Assembly: GCA_021786265.1 (NCBI GenBank)
Contig: JAJYNP010000240.1
Location: 1 to 6,112, forward strand
DNA length: 6,112 nt
Direction of reading: 5' to 3'
DNA from: Chloroflexota bacterium
Lineage (GTDB): Bacteria; Chloroflexota; Limnocylindria; Limnocylindrales; CSP1-4
A program made the position numbers and the translations under genes. Numbering within the stretch: position 1 is the stretch's first letter; each line of letters opens with the position of its first letter. Shown one piece after another: positions 1 through 5,984 of this stretch. Below the pieces are notes generated by a model. That model searched no databases, was not told the DNA's origin, and saw only the letters and a program-made list of their open reading frames with translations.

Positions 1-139
1 CGGCGCTCCAGCGCGGCCCTGCGGGCAGCGCCAGCTCTGCGGGCAGCGCCGGCGGCGCGGCGCGCAGCTCGGGCTCGCCAGGATCGCTCGGCATGGCCGG
101 CGGCTCGCGGCGGAGTCCGGTCTCGTCATCTTCCATCAT
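1..139 (-). CDS. Partial hypothetical protein, N-terminus only (runs off the left edge)
   Basis: This is an open frame of 46 codons plus one base, starting at ATG 139-137 (a second ATG follows directly) and continuing past the left edge without a stop. The start is supported by a GGGAG Shine-Dalgarno-like motif at 150-146, six bases upstream, and by consistent G/C in third codon positions. The visible peptide begins MMEDDETGLRREPP and turns Pro/Ala/Leu-rich, with a hexapeptide repeat of the type ALPAEL/ALPAGP. The acidic start followed by a Pro-Ala stretch looks like a disordered N-terminal tail or linker; no domain is recognisable and I assign no function. The IS256 element lies 213 bases upstream of the start, so it may have landed in this gene's promoter region. 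A chance open frame in GC-rich DNA remains possible because so little is visible. Confidence 0.45.
   Translation of the reverse strand, partial: MMEDDETGLRREPPAMPSDPGEPELRAAPPALPAELALPAGPRWSA
19..50 (+). repeat. Short direct repeat, two copies of a 14-bp unit with 18-bp period
   Basis: CTGCGGGCAGCGCC occurs at 19-32 and again at 37-50. The 18-bp period equals six codons and encodes an ALPAxx repeat on the minus strand within the partial gene. It is probably low-complexity coding sequence rather than a regulatory repeat. Confidence 0.6.
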
Positions 140-344
140 CGTTGGCTCCCATGGGTGGGCGATCGACCGATCCTCCGCATCCCCGGCGCATGGTCTACCC
201 CGACAAGCTGAACCATTCCTGAAACGTGGCCCGCACCCAGGCATCGACCCGGGCCGCCGGCGGGGAGCGGCCTGCCAAGGCCGGGGACGGACGCGGCCGA
301 CGGAGCCGCCCGCTGAACGATCCCTCGCGCCTTCACGGACGGCC
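140..344. other. Non-coding host DNA between the IS and the left partial gene
   Basis: About 205 bases lie between the target duplication and the start of the leftward partial gene. I see no convincing ORF, RNA gene or strong -35/-10 pair. By position it should contain the leader, and perhaps the promoter, of the gene starting at 139. Confidence 0.4.
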
Positions 345-352
345 GCATCGAG
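345..352 (+). repeat. Target-site duplication of the IS256 element, left copy (8 bp GCATCGAG)
   Basis: GCATCGAG here is repeated in the same orientation at 6016-6023, directly outside the right inverted repeat. The exact match between the flanks is 12 bp (343-354 and 6014-6025). I trim it to 8 bp because the inner GG (353-354) and the CC at 6014-6015 fit symmetric IS ends that begin GG, and 8-9 bp duplications are typical of the IS256 family. Confidence 0.72.
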
Positions 353-359
353 GGTCGTG
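353..359 (+). repeat. Left terminal inverted repeat, outer 7 bp (tip)
   Basis: GGTCGTG is the outer tip of the left inverted repeat; the corresponding right tip reads GGTCAAG on the opposite strand. It is cut off from the inner 24 bp (2466-2489) by intron A. Joining the two pieces gives a 31-bp repeat of exactly the same length as the right end, which independently supports the intron boundaries at 360 and 2465. Confidence 0.7.
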
Positions 360-362
360 GTC

Positions 363-481
363 GGGTAGGGAGCTGGCGCGGTGGCGCTGAACGGCGGTAG
401 GCACCGGCGCACAACCCCGGCGTTTCCGCCGGGCACCCATGTCCGGTAACCGTGACCACGCCCCGGTTCCAGCTCCCTCCC
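363..481 (-). ncRNA. Intron A domain VI with branch-point adenosine (unusually long)
   Basis: The basal helix has 3 bp (GGG 481-479 with CCC 365-363), an unpaired A366, then 10 perfect pairs (478-469 with 367-376). The A is the presumed branch nucleophile. The interior of about 92 nt is much longer than in intron B and contains a perfect 7-bp hairpin with a GAAA tetraloop in the RNA (433-416). The total of ~119 nt compares with 57 nt for domain VI of intron B. Confidence 0.7.
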
Positions 482-484
482 ATC

Positions 485-517
485 GAACCGTGCATGCGGT
501 TCTCCCGCACACGGCTC
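485..517 (-). ncRNA. Intron A domain V (catalytic hairpin)
   Basis: On the minus strand this 33-nt segment starts GAGCCGTG and ends CACGGTTC. It forms an 8-bp lower helix, a two-nucleotide bulge on the 3' side and an upper stem of TGCGG with CCGCA. The AGC catalytic triad is at 516-514. This is the canonical group II domain V layout. The RT stop codon (518-516) overlaps its first two bases, so coding and ribozyme sequence are tightly packed. Confidence 0.9.
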
Positions 518-1865
518 ACCGACGTCCTTCGCCGCCGGCATTCGGCCTGGCCCGCCAGCCCCAGTTGGGTCTGGGAGCGACGACAGTCCCATGGAGATTG
601 ATCAGGCCGAGCCGATCGGGCGAACGGTGGACGACTACCCACCAACCATAGCCTCGCGAACGTTTGTGACGCTTGGCCACGAAGAGCGCGAGCCGCCCGA
701 GGACGTAGGTCTGGATCTTGTCGAACGGACGGGCCGAGTTCCCGTAGCGGAAGTAGCTCGCCCAGCCGCGCAGAAAGCGGTTCACGTCCTGCACGACGGT
801 CTCGATCGGCAGCAATAGCCGTTCGCGCGCCGTGAGCGCACGGATGCGGTCGCGGGCATGCTGCATCCCCTTGCGTGAGGGCCAGCGCGCGAGAAAGGTG
901 ATGGCGCGCGATGGACCGCCGTAAGCCCGGACCCAGCGATGCTCGAAGCCGAGGAAGTCAAACCCCTCGCCTCCCTCGCACAGCCCGACGATCCGGGTCT
1001 TGGTCTCCTTGGGCGCCAGGCCGAGTTCGGACAAGATGAGCCGGAGCATGGCCAGCGCCCGCTCCGCCTCCGACCGAGTTCGGCACATCACCACCAGATC
1101 ATCGGCGTAGCGGACGAGCACGCCTGTTCCGCGCGTCTGCCAGGCCCGGTCAAGCCGGTGGAGGTAGACGTTTGCGAGCAGAGGCGAGACCACCCCGCCC
1201 TGCGGCGTGCCTGTGACGCTGCGCCGGACCGTTCCATCCTCGAGCACGCCCGCGCGCAAGAGCGCCCGGAGCAGCTTGAGGAGGTGCCGATCGCTGATCC
1301 GTTCCTCGAGCGCCGTCATCAACCGATCGTGCGGAATCACCTCGAAACACGAGGCGATGTCCGTCTCAACCACCCAGCGCCGGCCCCGGAAGGCCTCGTC
1401 GAGGAGGACTTGGAGGGCGTCGTGCGCCGCCTTCTTGGGTCGAAAACCAAAGGAGACGGGCAGAAAGTCAGCTTCGAAGATCGGCTCAACGACGATCTTC
1501 AGCGCCGCCTGCACGATCCGGTCGCGGACAGCCGGGATCGAGAGCGGCCGCCGCTCGATGGAGTCGGGCTTGGCAATCCAGACCCGGCGCCCGGGAAGCG
1601 GGCGGTAGCGTTCGGCCCGTAGGTCCGCCGCCAGTTCGGCGAGCAGCCGGTCAGACCCGTACTGCTCGACATCGGCAAGGGTGGTCCGGTCGATGCCGGC
1701 CGCGCCGCCGTTGCGGCGCACCCGGTCCCACGCTCGCTCCAGGACATCGCTGCGGGAGAGCTTGTCGTAGAGCGCATGGAAGCGTCGTTCGGGTTCGGCC
1801 TTGGCCGCCCGGTAAAGCGTCCGTTGCAGTTCTCGGACCGTGTCAATCGGGGTGGTCCTAGCCAC
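516..1865 (-). CDS. ltrA: Group II intron reverse transcriptase-maturase (intron A)
   Basis: This 449-residue protein should bind its own intron RNA, assist splicing, and copy the intron into cDNA after insertion. RT blocks are visible in order: RT0/1 region around 50-60 (GGAAGID), RT2 around 106-125 (RPLSIPAVRDRIVQAALK), EPIFEADF and SFGFRP at 127-142, the first catalytic Asp D169 in TDIASCF, TPQGG at 220-224 followed by SPLLANVYL, and the catalytic YADD at 253-256, then FDFLGF at 302-307. Domain X (maturase) is represented by FLRGWASYFRYGN at 364-376. The C-terminus has no Cys-pair HNH motif, so it appears endonuclease-less. The start is GTG at 1865 with only a weak upstream ribosome-binding signal, and the frame stays open upstream, so the exact start is uncertain. 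No frameshift or missing catalytic residue is seen, so the enzyme looks intact. It is clearly homologous to, but diverged from, the protein of intron B. Confidence 0.93.
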   Translation of the reverse strand: MARTTPIDTVRELQRTLYRAAKAEPERRFHALYDKLSRSDVLERAWDRVRRNGGAAGIDRTTLADVEQYGSDRLLAELAADLRAERYRPLPGRRVWIAKPDSIERRPLSIPAVRDRIVQAALKIVVEPIFEADFLPVSFGFRPKKAAHDALQVLLDEAFRGRRWVVETDIASCFEVIPHDRLMTALEERISDRHLLKLLRALLRAGVLEDGTVRRSVTGTPQGGVVSPLLANVYLHRLDRAWQTRGTGVLVRYADDLVVMCRTRSEAERALAMLRLILSELGLAPKETKTRIVGLCEGGEGFDFLGFEHRWVRAYGGPSRAITFLARWPSRKGMQHARDRIRALTARERLLLPIETVVQDVNRFLRGWASYFRYGNSARPFDKIQTYVLGRLALFVAKRHKRSRGYGWWVVVHRSPDRLGLINLHGTVVAPRPNWGWRARPNAGGEGRR

Positions 1866-2465
1866 GCGGTGGCACTCACCCAGCCTTTCCCTGTACGCGA
1901 CGCGTGGACGAAGCAGCGGCCCTTCCCCTCGCCTGGCAGTTGTGCTGTCCGCCCAGGCTCGATCGGTACTATGGCCGCCTCCGACGCCCTCCCGGCCTGC
2001 CGCCCACTTCCCGGCTCAGCACCGGTTATAGGGCGCCAGCGATCCGGCGGTCGATCCCGCATCCGCCGAGCCGGGGAGGGCCTCCCCAGTTCCCGTCATC
2101 ACCCTCTGAACGTTCCGCGCCCTCTACGCCGGGAAGTTCTTGGGGGCTGCGCCTCCAGGCTCTTCACCCCGTCCGTGGCCTTCGCCCTGAAGGACCGGGC
2201 TCGGCTCTTCCTCTCCCCCACCGCCTTCGGTGGGCACACTAACGGCGCGGCAGGCTTCGCTTCGATGCTGCGGACCGCTCAGTTGCTCCCCCACTGGGGC
2301 TCTTGACGCTGGGCTTCGACCCGGCCCGTTTCCAGGCCGAGCCGCCAGCCTGCTACCGGGCCTCCTGGCAGCTACCCGGACCGGACTTGCACCGGCAGGC
2401 GACGACGAGCTTGCGCTGGTGGTTCAGGTCATCTCATCGACCCACCTCCAACCTACTGGGCGCAC
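1866..2465 (-). ncRNA. Intron A 5' ribozyme region (domains I-III and start of IV)
   Basis: This 600-nt non-coding stretch lies between the intron 5' splice site and the RT start. It begins GTGCGCCC and contains AGTCCGGT at 2387-2380 (offset 79), a motif shared with intron B at a similar offset, as expected for a conserved domain I element. I could not draw a full secondary structure by eye, and domain borders are not assigned. Confidence 0.7.
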
Positions 2466-2489
2466 TCCCTAGAGTTGGTGTAACAGCGC
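2466..2489 (+). repeat. Left terminal inverted repeat, inner 24 bp
   Basis: This segment reads TCCC at its outer edge and GGTGTAACAGCGC at 2477-2489, which is an exact inverted match to 5985-5997 in the right end. TCCC lies the same distance (11 bases) from the GGTGTAAC core in both ends. GTGTAA-type cores are common in IS256-family ends. Intron A abuts it at 2465. Confidence 0.82.
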
Positions 2490-2490
2490 A

Positions 2491-2515
2491 GGTGGCCGAC
2501 ACGGAAGCGGCCACC
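2491..2515 (+). repeat. Perfect 7-bp inverted repeat between the IS left end and the transposase
   Basis: GGTGGCC (2491-2497) and GGCCACC (2509-2515) can form a stem with an 11-nt loop. It lies just inside the left inverted repeat and upstream of the transposase ribosome-binding site. A role in insulating the transposase from external readthrough, as described for other insertion sequences, is possible but only inferred. No U-tract follows, so it is not a typical terminator. Confidence 0.45.
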
Positions 2516-2568
2516 GCGTCATCCTCGCGTCGTTGGAGTAGGAACCGACGACACGGAGGGACACCACG

Positions 2569-3072
2569 ATGGCCGACCAGAGAATGGGCCTGCTCGAGTT
2601 GCTGCGCAAGGCGGGATCGGACGGCGATGTCGACTTCCTGCGCGAGGGCGTGCGCCTGCTCGCGGAAGGGCTGATGGAGGCCGAGGTGACCGAGCTCACC
2701 GGGGTGCCCCACGGCGAACGCGACCCGGAGCGCCGGCTGACCCACCGCAACGGCTATCGCGAGCGGCGCTGGGACACCCGTGTGGGGACGATCGATCTGG
2801 CCATCCCGCGCGTGCGCGACGGGAGCTACTTCCCCTCGCTCCTCGAACCTCGGCGGCGGGCCGAGCGGGCCCTCCTCGCGGTGGTCCAGGAGGCCTACGT
2901 GCTGGGGGTCAGTACGCGCCGGGTGGAGGACCTCGTCGAGGCGCTGGGCATCGCCTCCTTGAGCAAGAGCGAGGTCAGCCGCATCTGCGCTGCGCTCGAC
3001 GCCGAGGTGGATGCCTTCCGCCACCGCTCGCTCCTGGGCGAGCGCTACCCGTATGTGTTTCTCGACGCGACC
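2569..3072 (+). CDS. IS256-family (mutator-type) transposase, exon 1 (residues 1-168)
   Basis: This is the N-terminal part of a 407-residue DDE transposase that would cut and join the IS ends. The start ATG is preceded by GGAGG at 2555-2559 with 9-base spacing. Residues 1-100 hold the DNA-binding region, including the family-typical TELTGVPHGERDPERRLTHRNGYRER and DLAIPRVRDGSYFPSLLEPRRRAE segments; residues 101-168 lead into the catalytic core (YVLGVSTRRVEDLVEALG, SKSEVSRIC, YPYVFLDAT). D166 in LDAT is the first catalytic aspartate by comparison with the family. The coding sequence ends in phase 0 at ACC, and intron B begins with the next base. In unspliced RNA, translation would run 29 residues into the intron and stop at 3162, giving a truncated 197-residue product with the first but not the second and third catalytic residues. 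Confidence 0.93.
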
Positions 3073-3681
3073 GTGCGCCACGAGGCGCCATTCGACCGAG
3101 TGGGATGGAAGGGCCCACCGCCGGGCTGTCGCAGCAGTCCGGTGAAGCTGGGGGCAGCCTGACCCTGGAGACGCAGGGATCGGGCAGGAGCAGCCCCGAC
3201 AACGACGGGACGGGTCGGCACCGCCAGACGATCCGGGCCCGGCAAGCGAGACGGAACGGTGCAAGTCGTCTGAACCAGTGGTGGAACCCCCTCAAGCGAG
3301 AGACACCGGCTCCAAACCTGGTGGATCTGGGCCGGGCAGCAGTCGCATGACCGTCGAAGTTGCCGGCGGTCGGCGCCCGTGGGCGTCTTGGTCGTCCACC
3401 GGCGAACCACGGAGAAAGCCTGCGGCGTATCCGTGGCCATGGCTGCAGGGGAAAAGCTGGGCACCACCCCTGTCGATCGGTCGTGAGGTGAACGTGGGAA
3501 CCAACCCGGAGCCGCCCTCCCCAGCGACATCGTTCGCCGCTGGCGGGCAGGCCCGTCGTCGGCCGATGGCCTCGGGTTGGGACGGAGTCCGCGGAGTAGT
3601 CGGAGGCCGGGAAAGCCGGCCGCAGGGCGAAGGCGGACAGCGATCTCGCATGGTTGGTGACTGCAGGGCAGGAGGTCGCCG
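3073..3681 (+). ncRNA. Intron B 5' ribozyme region (domains I-III and start of IV)
   Basis: This 609-nt non-coding stretch lies between the 5' splice site and the RT start. It includes AGTCCGGT at 3136-3143 (offset 64), shared with intron A, and the candidate EBS1 at 3390-3395. A complete fold was not attempted. The segment just before the RT start holds an AGGAGG ribosome-binding site at 3670-3675. Confidence 0.72.
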
Positions 3682-5121
3682 GTGAACACCGGCGCGCCGT
3701 GGCCGACACCCTCCGAGGCGGAGGCCCGGGTACTGCGGATGCAGGCCAAGCTGCACCGGTGGGCAACCGACGATCACGCTCGTCGGTTCGTCGACCTCTT
3801 CAACCTCGTTGCTGACCCGGCGTTCCTGCTGGTTGCATGGCGCCGGGTGCGGGGCAACCGGGGCGCCCGTTCGGCGGGCATCGACGGCCAGACGGCCCAC
3901 GATATCGAAGCCGGACGGGGCGAGGAAAGCTTCCTCGCCGACCTGCGGGCAGACCTTCGGGCCCGCACGTTCCGCCCGGTGCCGGTTCGCGAGCGGATGA
4001 TCCCCAAAGACGGCGGCAAACGCCGTCGCTTGGGCATCCCGACCGTCCGGGACCGGGTGGTGCAGGCCGCGCTCAAGCTCGTGCTGGAGCCGATCTTCGA
4101 GGCGGACTTCGCGCCGTGCTCGTACGGCTTCCGGCCCGGGCGACGGGCGCAGGACGCGATCGCCGAGATCCACCTCTTCACCAGCCGCTCGTACGAGTGG
4201 GTGGTCGATGCGGACATCTCGGCCTGCTTCGACGAGATCGACCACCGGGCCCTTCTGGGCCGGGTGCGCGCCCGGATCGGAGACCGACGCGTCCTGGCGC
4301 TCGTGGCGGCGTTCCTGCGCGCCGGCATCCTCGGCGAGGATGGCGTCGAACGGGACACCGCCACCGGCACCCCGCAGGGCGGCATCCTCTCCCCGCTGCT
4401 CGCCAACATCGCCCTCTCGGTCCTCGACGAGCACTTCGTCGCGGCCTGGGCGGCAATGGGGGCGCACTCGGGCGCGCGCCAACAGCGGCGGCGCACGGGG
4501 CTGGCCACGTATCGGCTCGTCCGCTATGCGGACGACTTCGTCGTGCTCGTGGCCGGCACCCGTGCCCACGCCGAGGCGGTGCGCGACGAGGCCGCGGCGG
4601 TGCTGGCACCGATGGGCCTGCGCCTGTCCCCGGCCAAGACGAGGGTCGTCCACATCGACGAGGGTTTCGACTTCCTGGGCTTTCGCGTCAAGCGGCACCA
4701 GAAGCGGGGCACGGACCGGCGCTTCGTCTACACCTACCCGTCCAAGACGGCTCTCGCGACCGTCAAGGCGAAGGTGCGGGCGCTGACCCGAGGGGCGACG
4801 GACCTCTCGCTCGCCATCCTCCTGCACCGGCTCAACCCGGTGCTCCGGGGATGGACCGCCTACTTCCGGCACGGCGTGTCGAAGCGGACCTTCAACTACC
4901 TGCGCGCCTTCGTCTGGCGCCGGGTTGTCTGCTGGCTCCGCCACAAGCACCGCCGGGCCAACTGGAAGCAGCTGCGCCGGCGCTCCCTTCCGGGGTGGTG
5001 GCCGACGGAGGGTGAGGTGACCCTGTTCAACCCGGGCGCGGTGGTGGTCAGCCGCTACCGCTACCGGGGTCGGAGTATCCCCTCGCCGTGGACCACAGCG
5101 AGTAGCAGGATCGGCAGGTGA
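3682..5121 (+). CDS. ltrA: Group II intron reverse transcriptase-maturase (intron B)
   Basis: This 479-residue protein should act on intron B as maturase for splicing and as reverse transcriptase for mobility. The start is GTG at 3682, supported by AGGAGG at 3670-3675 with 6-base spacing. Visible blocks are GARSAGIDG at 61-69, RRLGIPTVRDRVVQAALK around 115-132, EPIFEADF and SYGFRP at 136-152, first catalytic Asp D178 in DADISACF, TPQGGILSPLLANIAL at 230-245, YADD at 282-285, FDFLGF at 329-334, and the maturase domain X motif VLRGWTAYFRHGVS at 387-400. The C-terminal ~60 residues contain no HNH or Cys-pair motif, so it appears endonuclease-less. A basic, Gln/Arg-rich insert around 255-275, before YADD, is absent from the intron A protein and accounts for much of the length difference. 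The stop codon is 22 bases upstream of domain V. The ORF is intact with all catalytic residues present. Confidence 0.95.
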   Translation: MNTGAPWPTPSEAEARVLRMQAKLHRWATDDHARRFVDLFNLVADPAFLLVAWRRVRGNRGARSAGIDGQTAHDIEAGRGEESFLADLRADLRARTFRPVPVRERMIPKDGGKRRRLGIPTVRDRVVQAALKLVLEPIFEADFAPCSYGFRPGRRAQDAIAEIHLFTSRSYEWVVDADISACFDEIDHRALLGRVRARIGDRRVLALVAAFLRAGILGEDGVERDTATGTPQGGILSPLLANIALSVLDEHFVAAWAAMGAHSGARQQRRRTGLATYRLVRYADDFVVLVAGTRAHAEAVRDEAAAVLAPMGLRLSPAKTRVVHIDEGFDFLGFRVKRHQKRGTDRRFVYTYPSKTALATVKAKVRALTRGATDLSLAILLHRLNPVLRGWTAYFRHGVSKRTFNYLRAFVWRRVVCWLRHKHRRANWKQLRRRSLPGWWPTEGEVTLFNPGAVVVSRYRYRGRSIPSPWTTASSRIGR

Positions 5122-5143
5122 CGCCACGGGTTGAGGTCGTGGA

Positions 5144-5177
5144 GAGCCGGATGCGTGGCAACACGCACGTCCGGTTC
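5144..5177 (+). ncRNA. Intron B domain V (catalytic hairpin)
   Basis: This 34-nt segment starts GAGCCGGA and ends TCCGGTTC. It has an 8-bp lower helix, a CG two-base bulge at 5168-5169, and an upper stem of TGCGTG with CACGCA closed by a GCAA tetraloop. The AGC triad is at 5145-5147. It fits the group II consensus completely. Confidence 0.93.
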
Positions 5178-5180
5178 GGA

Positions 5181-5237
5181 GGGCGGGCCGGGGAGACGGA
5201 ACGGCCGAAAGGTCGTCACCGCGCCTCGGTCCGACCC
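5181..5237 (+). ncRNA. Intron B domain VI with branch-point adenosine
   Basis: GGG (5181-5183) pairs CCC (5235-5237), A5234 is unpaired, and CGG (5184-5186) pairs CCG (5231-5233). The helix continues through 5187-5193 with 5230-5224, including two G-U pairs. An apical CGGCC/GGTCG hairpin (5202-5215) has a GAAA loop. The unpaired A is the presumed lariat branch site, followed by CCCTAC at the intron end. Confidence 0.85.
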
Positions 5238-5240
5238 TAC

Positions 5241-5960
5241 TACGTGAAAGTGCGGGACGCCGGTCGGGTGGTGTCGATGGCCTGTCTCGTGGCGATCGGG
5301 GTGGCCGCCTCGGGTGAACGGCGGGTGTTGGGCCTCGAGCTCGCCGCCGGCAACGACGAGGGCAACGCCTGGGCGGGCTTCGTGCGGAGCCTCCTGGAGC
5401 GCGGACTCACGGGGGTGCGGCTCGTCACCTCCGACGCCCACCGGGGGATCGTGGACGCCGTGCACGCCCAGCTCCTCGGCGCCGCCTGGCAGCGCTGTCG
5501 CGTGCACGCCACCCGCAACGCCCTCGATCTCGTGCCCCGCGGCAGCCAGGACATGGTGGCGGCCGCGGTCCGCAGCATCTTCGAGCAGCCCGACGAGCCC
5601 TCCGCCTCGGCGCAGCTGCGCCGGGTGGCGGATGGCCTGGCTCCCCGCTTCCCGGCCGTGGCGGACCTGCTGTTGGAGGCGGAGCCCGATCTGCTCGTCC
5701 ACCTCACCTTCCCCGAGGCCCATCGTCGGCAGATCAGGAGCACCAATCCCCTGGAGCGCCTGAACAAGGAGATCAAGCGCCGGACCGCGGTGGTGGGCAT
5801 CTTCCCCACCCGCGCGGCCGTGCTGCGCCTGGTGGGCATGGTGCTCGCCGAGCAGGACGACGAGTGGCAGGACGGCCGGCGTTACTTCAGCCCGGAGTCG
5901 ATGGCCCTCATCGATGCCATCCCCAAGGAGGAGGTGCCGGCGCTGCTGATGGCGAGCTAA
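5241..5960 (+). CDS. IS256-family (mutator-type) transposase, exon 2 (residues 169-407)
   Basis: This exon continues the transposase after excision of intron B and supplies most of the catalytic core. In the joined protein the second catalytic Asp is D233 in LVTSDAHRGI, the Cys-x2-His motif is C254/H257 in QRCRVHATRN, and the catalytic Glu is most likely E340 in STNPLERLNKEIKRR. The D166-D233-E340 spacing resembles the IS256 prototype. The C-terminus is helical and typical of the family (VVGIFPTRAAVLRLVGMVLAEQDDEW). The stop is TAA at 5958-5960, 24 bases before the right inverted repeat. The frame stays open upstream into the intron, but the GTG at 5118 belongs to the intron RT end, so it is not treated as a start. 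This exon has no start of its own and depends on splicing. The joined length of 407 residues is normal, with no disabling mutation seen. Confidence 0.93.
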   Translation, partial: YVKVRDAGRVVSMACLVAIGVAASGERRVLGLELAAGNDEGNAWAGFVRSLLERGLTGVRLVTSDAHRGIVDAVHAQLLGAAWQRCRVHATRNALDLVPRGSQDMVAAAVRSIFEQPDEPSASAQLRRVADGLAPRFPAVADLLLEAEPDLLVHLTFPEAHRRQIRSTNPLERLNKEIKRRTAVVGIFPTRAAVLRLVGMVLAEQDDEWQDGRRYFSPESMALIDAIPKEEVPALLMAS

Positions 5961-5984
5961 GCAAGACGTGGGCGCGAGGATGCC

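Larger units (their letters stand above)
360..2465 (-). mobile_element. Group II intron A, with RT-maturase ORF, inserted in the IS left inverted repeat
   Basis: The intron starts on the minus strand with GTGCGCCC at 2465, matching the group II 5' consensus GUGYG, and ends with ...CCCGAC at 360. The 3' end is placed by domain VI: GGG (481-479) pairs CCC (365-363), A366 is left unpaired 7 nt from the end (inclusive), and ten consecutive pairs follow (478-469 with 367-376). Domain V at 517-485 lies just downstream of the RT stop. The 5' exon ends in CTAGGGA (candidate IBS1) and the 3' exon starts CACGACC, both within the IS left inverted repeat. I found no unambiguous EBS1; TCCTTC near 2194-2189 would pair with AGGGA only. 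The encoded protein lacks an endonuclease domain, so retrohoming would have to use another primer source, as is known for En-less introns. The structural class is not assigned. Confidence 0.86.
3073..5240 (+). mobile_element. Group II intron B, with RT-maturase ORF, inserted in the IS256 transposase gene
   Basis: The intron begins GTGCGCCACG at 3073 and ends ...ACCCTAC at 5240; both match group II boundary rules (GUGYG...AY). Excision joins ACC to TAC and restores the family motif LDAT-YVKVRD in frame, which fixes both splice sites to the base. Domain V is at 5144-5177 and domain VI at 5181-5237 with an unpaired A5234, 7 nt from the 3' end (inclusive). The 5' exon ends GCGACC (candidate IBS1); GGTCGT at 3390-3395 (offset 318) could pair with it as EBS1 (five Watson-Crick pairs and one G-U), which is plausible but unproven. 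The orientation is the same as the transposase, so splicing can rescue the host gene. The protein has no visible endonuclease domain. Confidence 0.94.

Noticed and set aside
343..354. 12-bp direct repeat (with 6014-6025) as the full target duplication
   Set aside because: IS256-family duplications are usually 8-9 bp. Trimming two bases on each side gives 8 bp and IS ends that both begin GGTC, so the extra matches are best explained by chance.
365..370. CCCTAC at 370-365 (minus) as the 3' end of intron A
   Set aside because: It resembles the intron B end, but ending at 360 leaves A366 unpaired 7 nt from the end with perfect flanking helices, and it makes the two IS inverted repeats equal in length. 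Both points favour 360.
136..645. 169-codon open frame on the minus strand
   Set aside because: It runs through intron A domains V and VI and across the IS end into host DNA, and its peptide shows no family features.
2434..3264. 276-codon open frame on the minus strand
   Set aside because: It is antisense to transposase exon 1 and crosses IS and intron borders at 2465 and 3072, so it is a by-product of GC bias.
516..5121. Retron, diversity-generating retroelement or defence-type RT
   Set aside because: Both RTs have maturase domain X and sit inside clear group II introns with domains V and VI, and no template/variable repeat or msr/msd-like structure was seen.
3292..5127. 611-codon open frame on the minus strand
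   Set aside because: It lies antisense to the intron B reverse transcriptase; GC-rich third positions on the sense strand leave the opposite frame open. Its peptide has no recognisable domain, while the sense frame has all RT motifs.
5118..5960. Separate 280-residue protein starting at GTG 5118
   Set aside because: Its first ~41 residues are translated from intron domains V and VI. The real coding part starts at 5241 as transposase exon 2.
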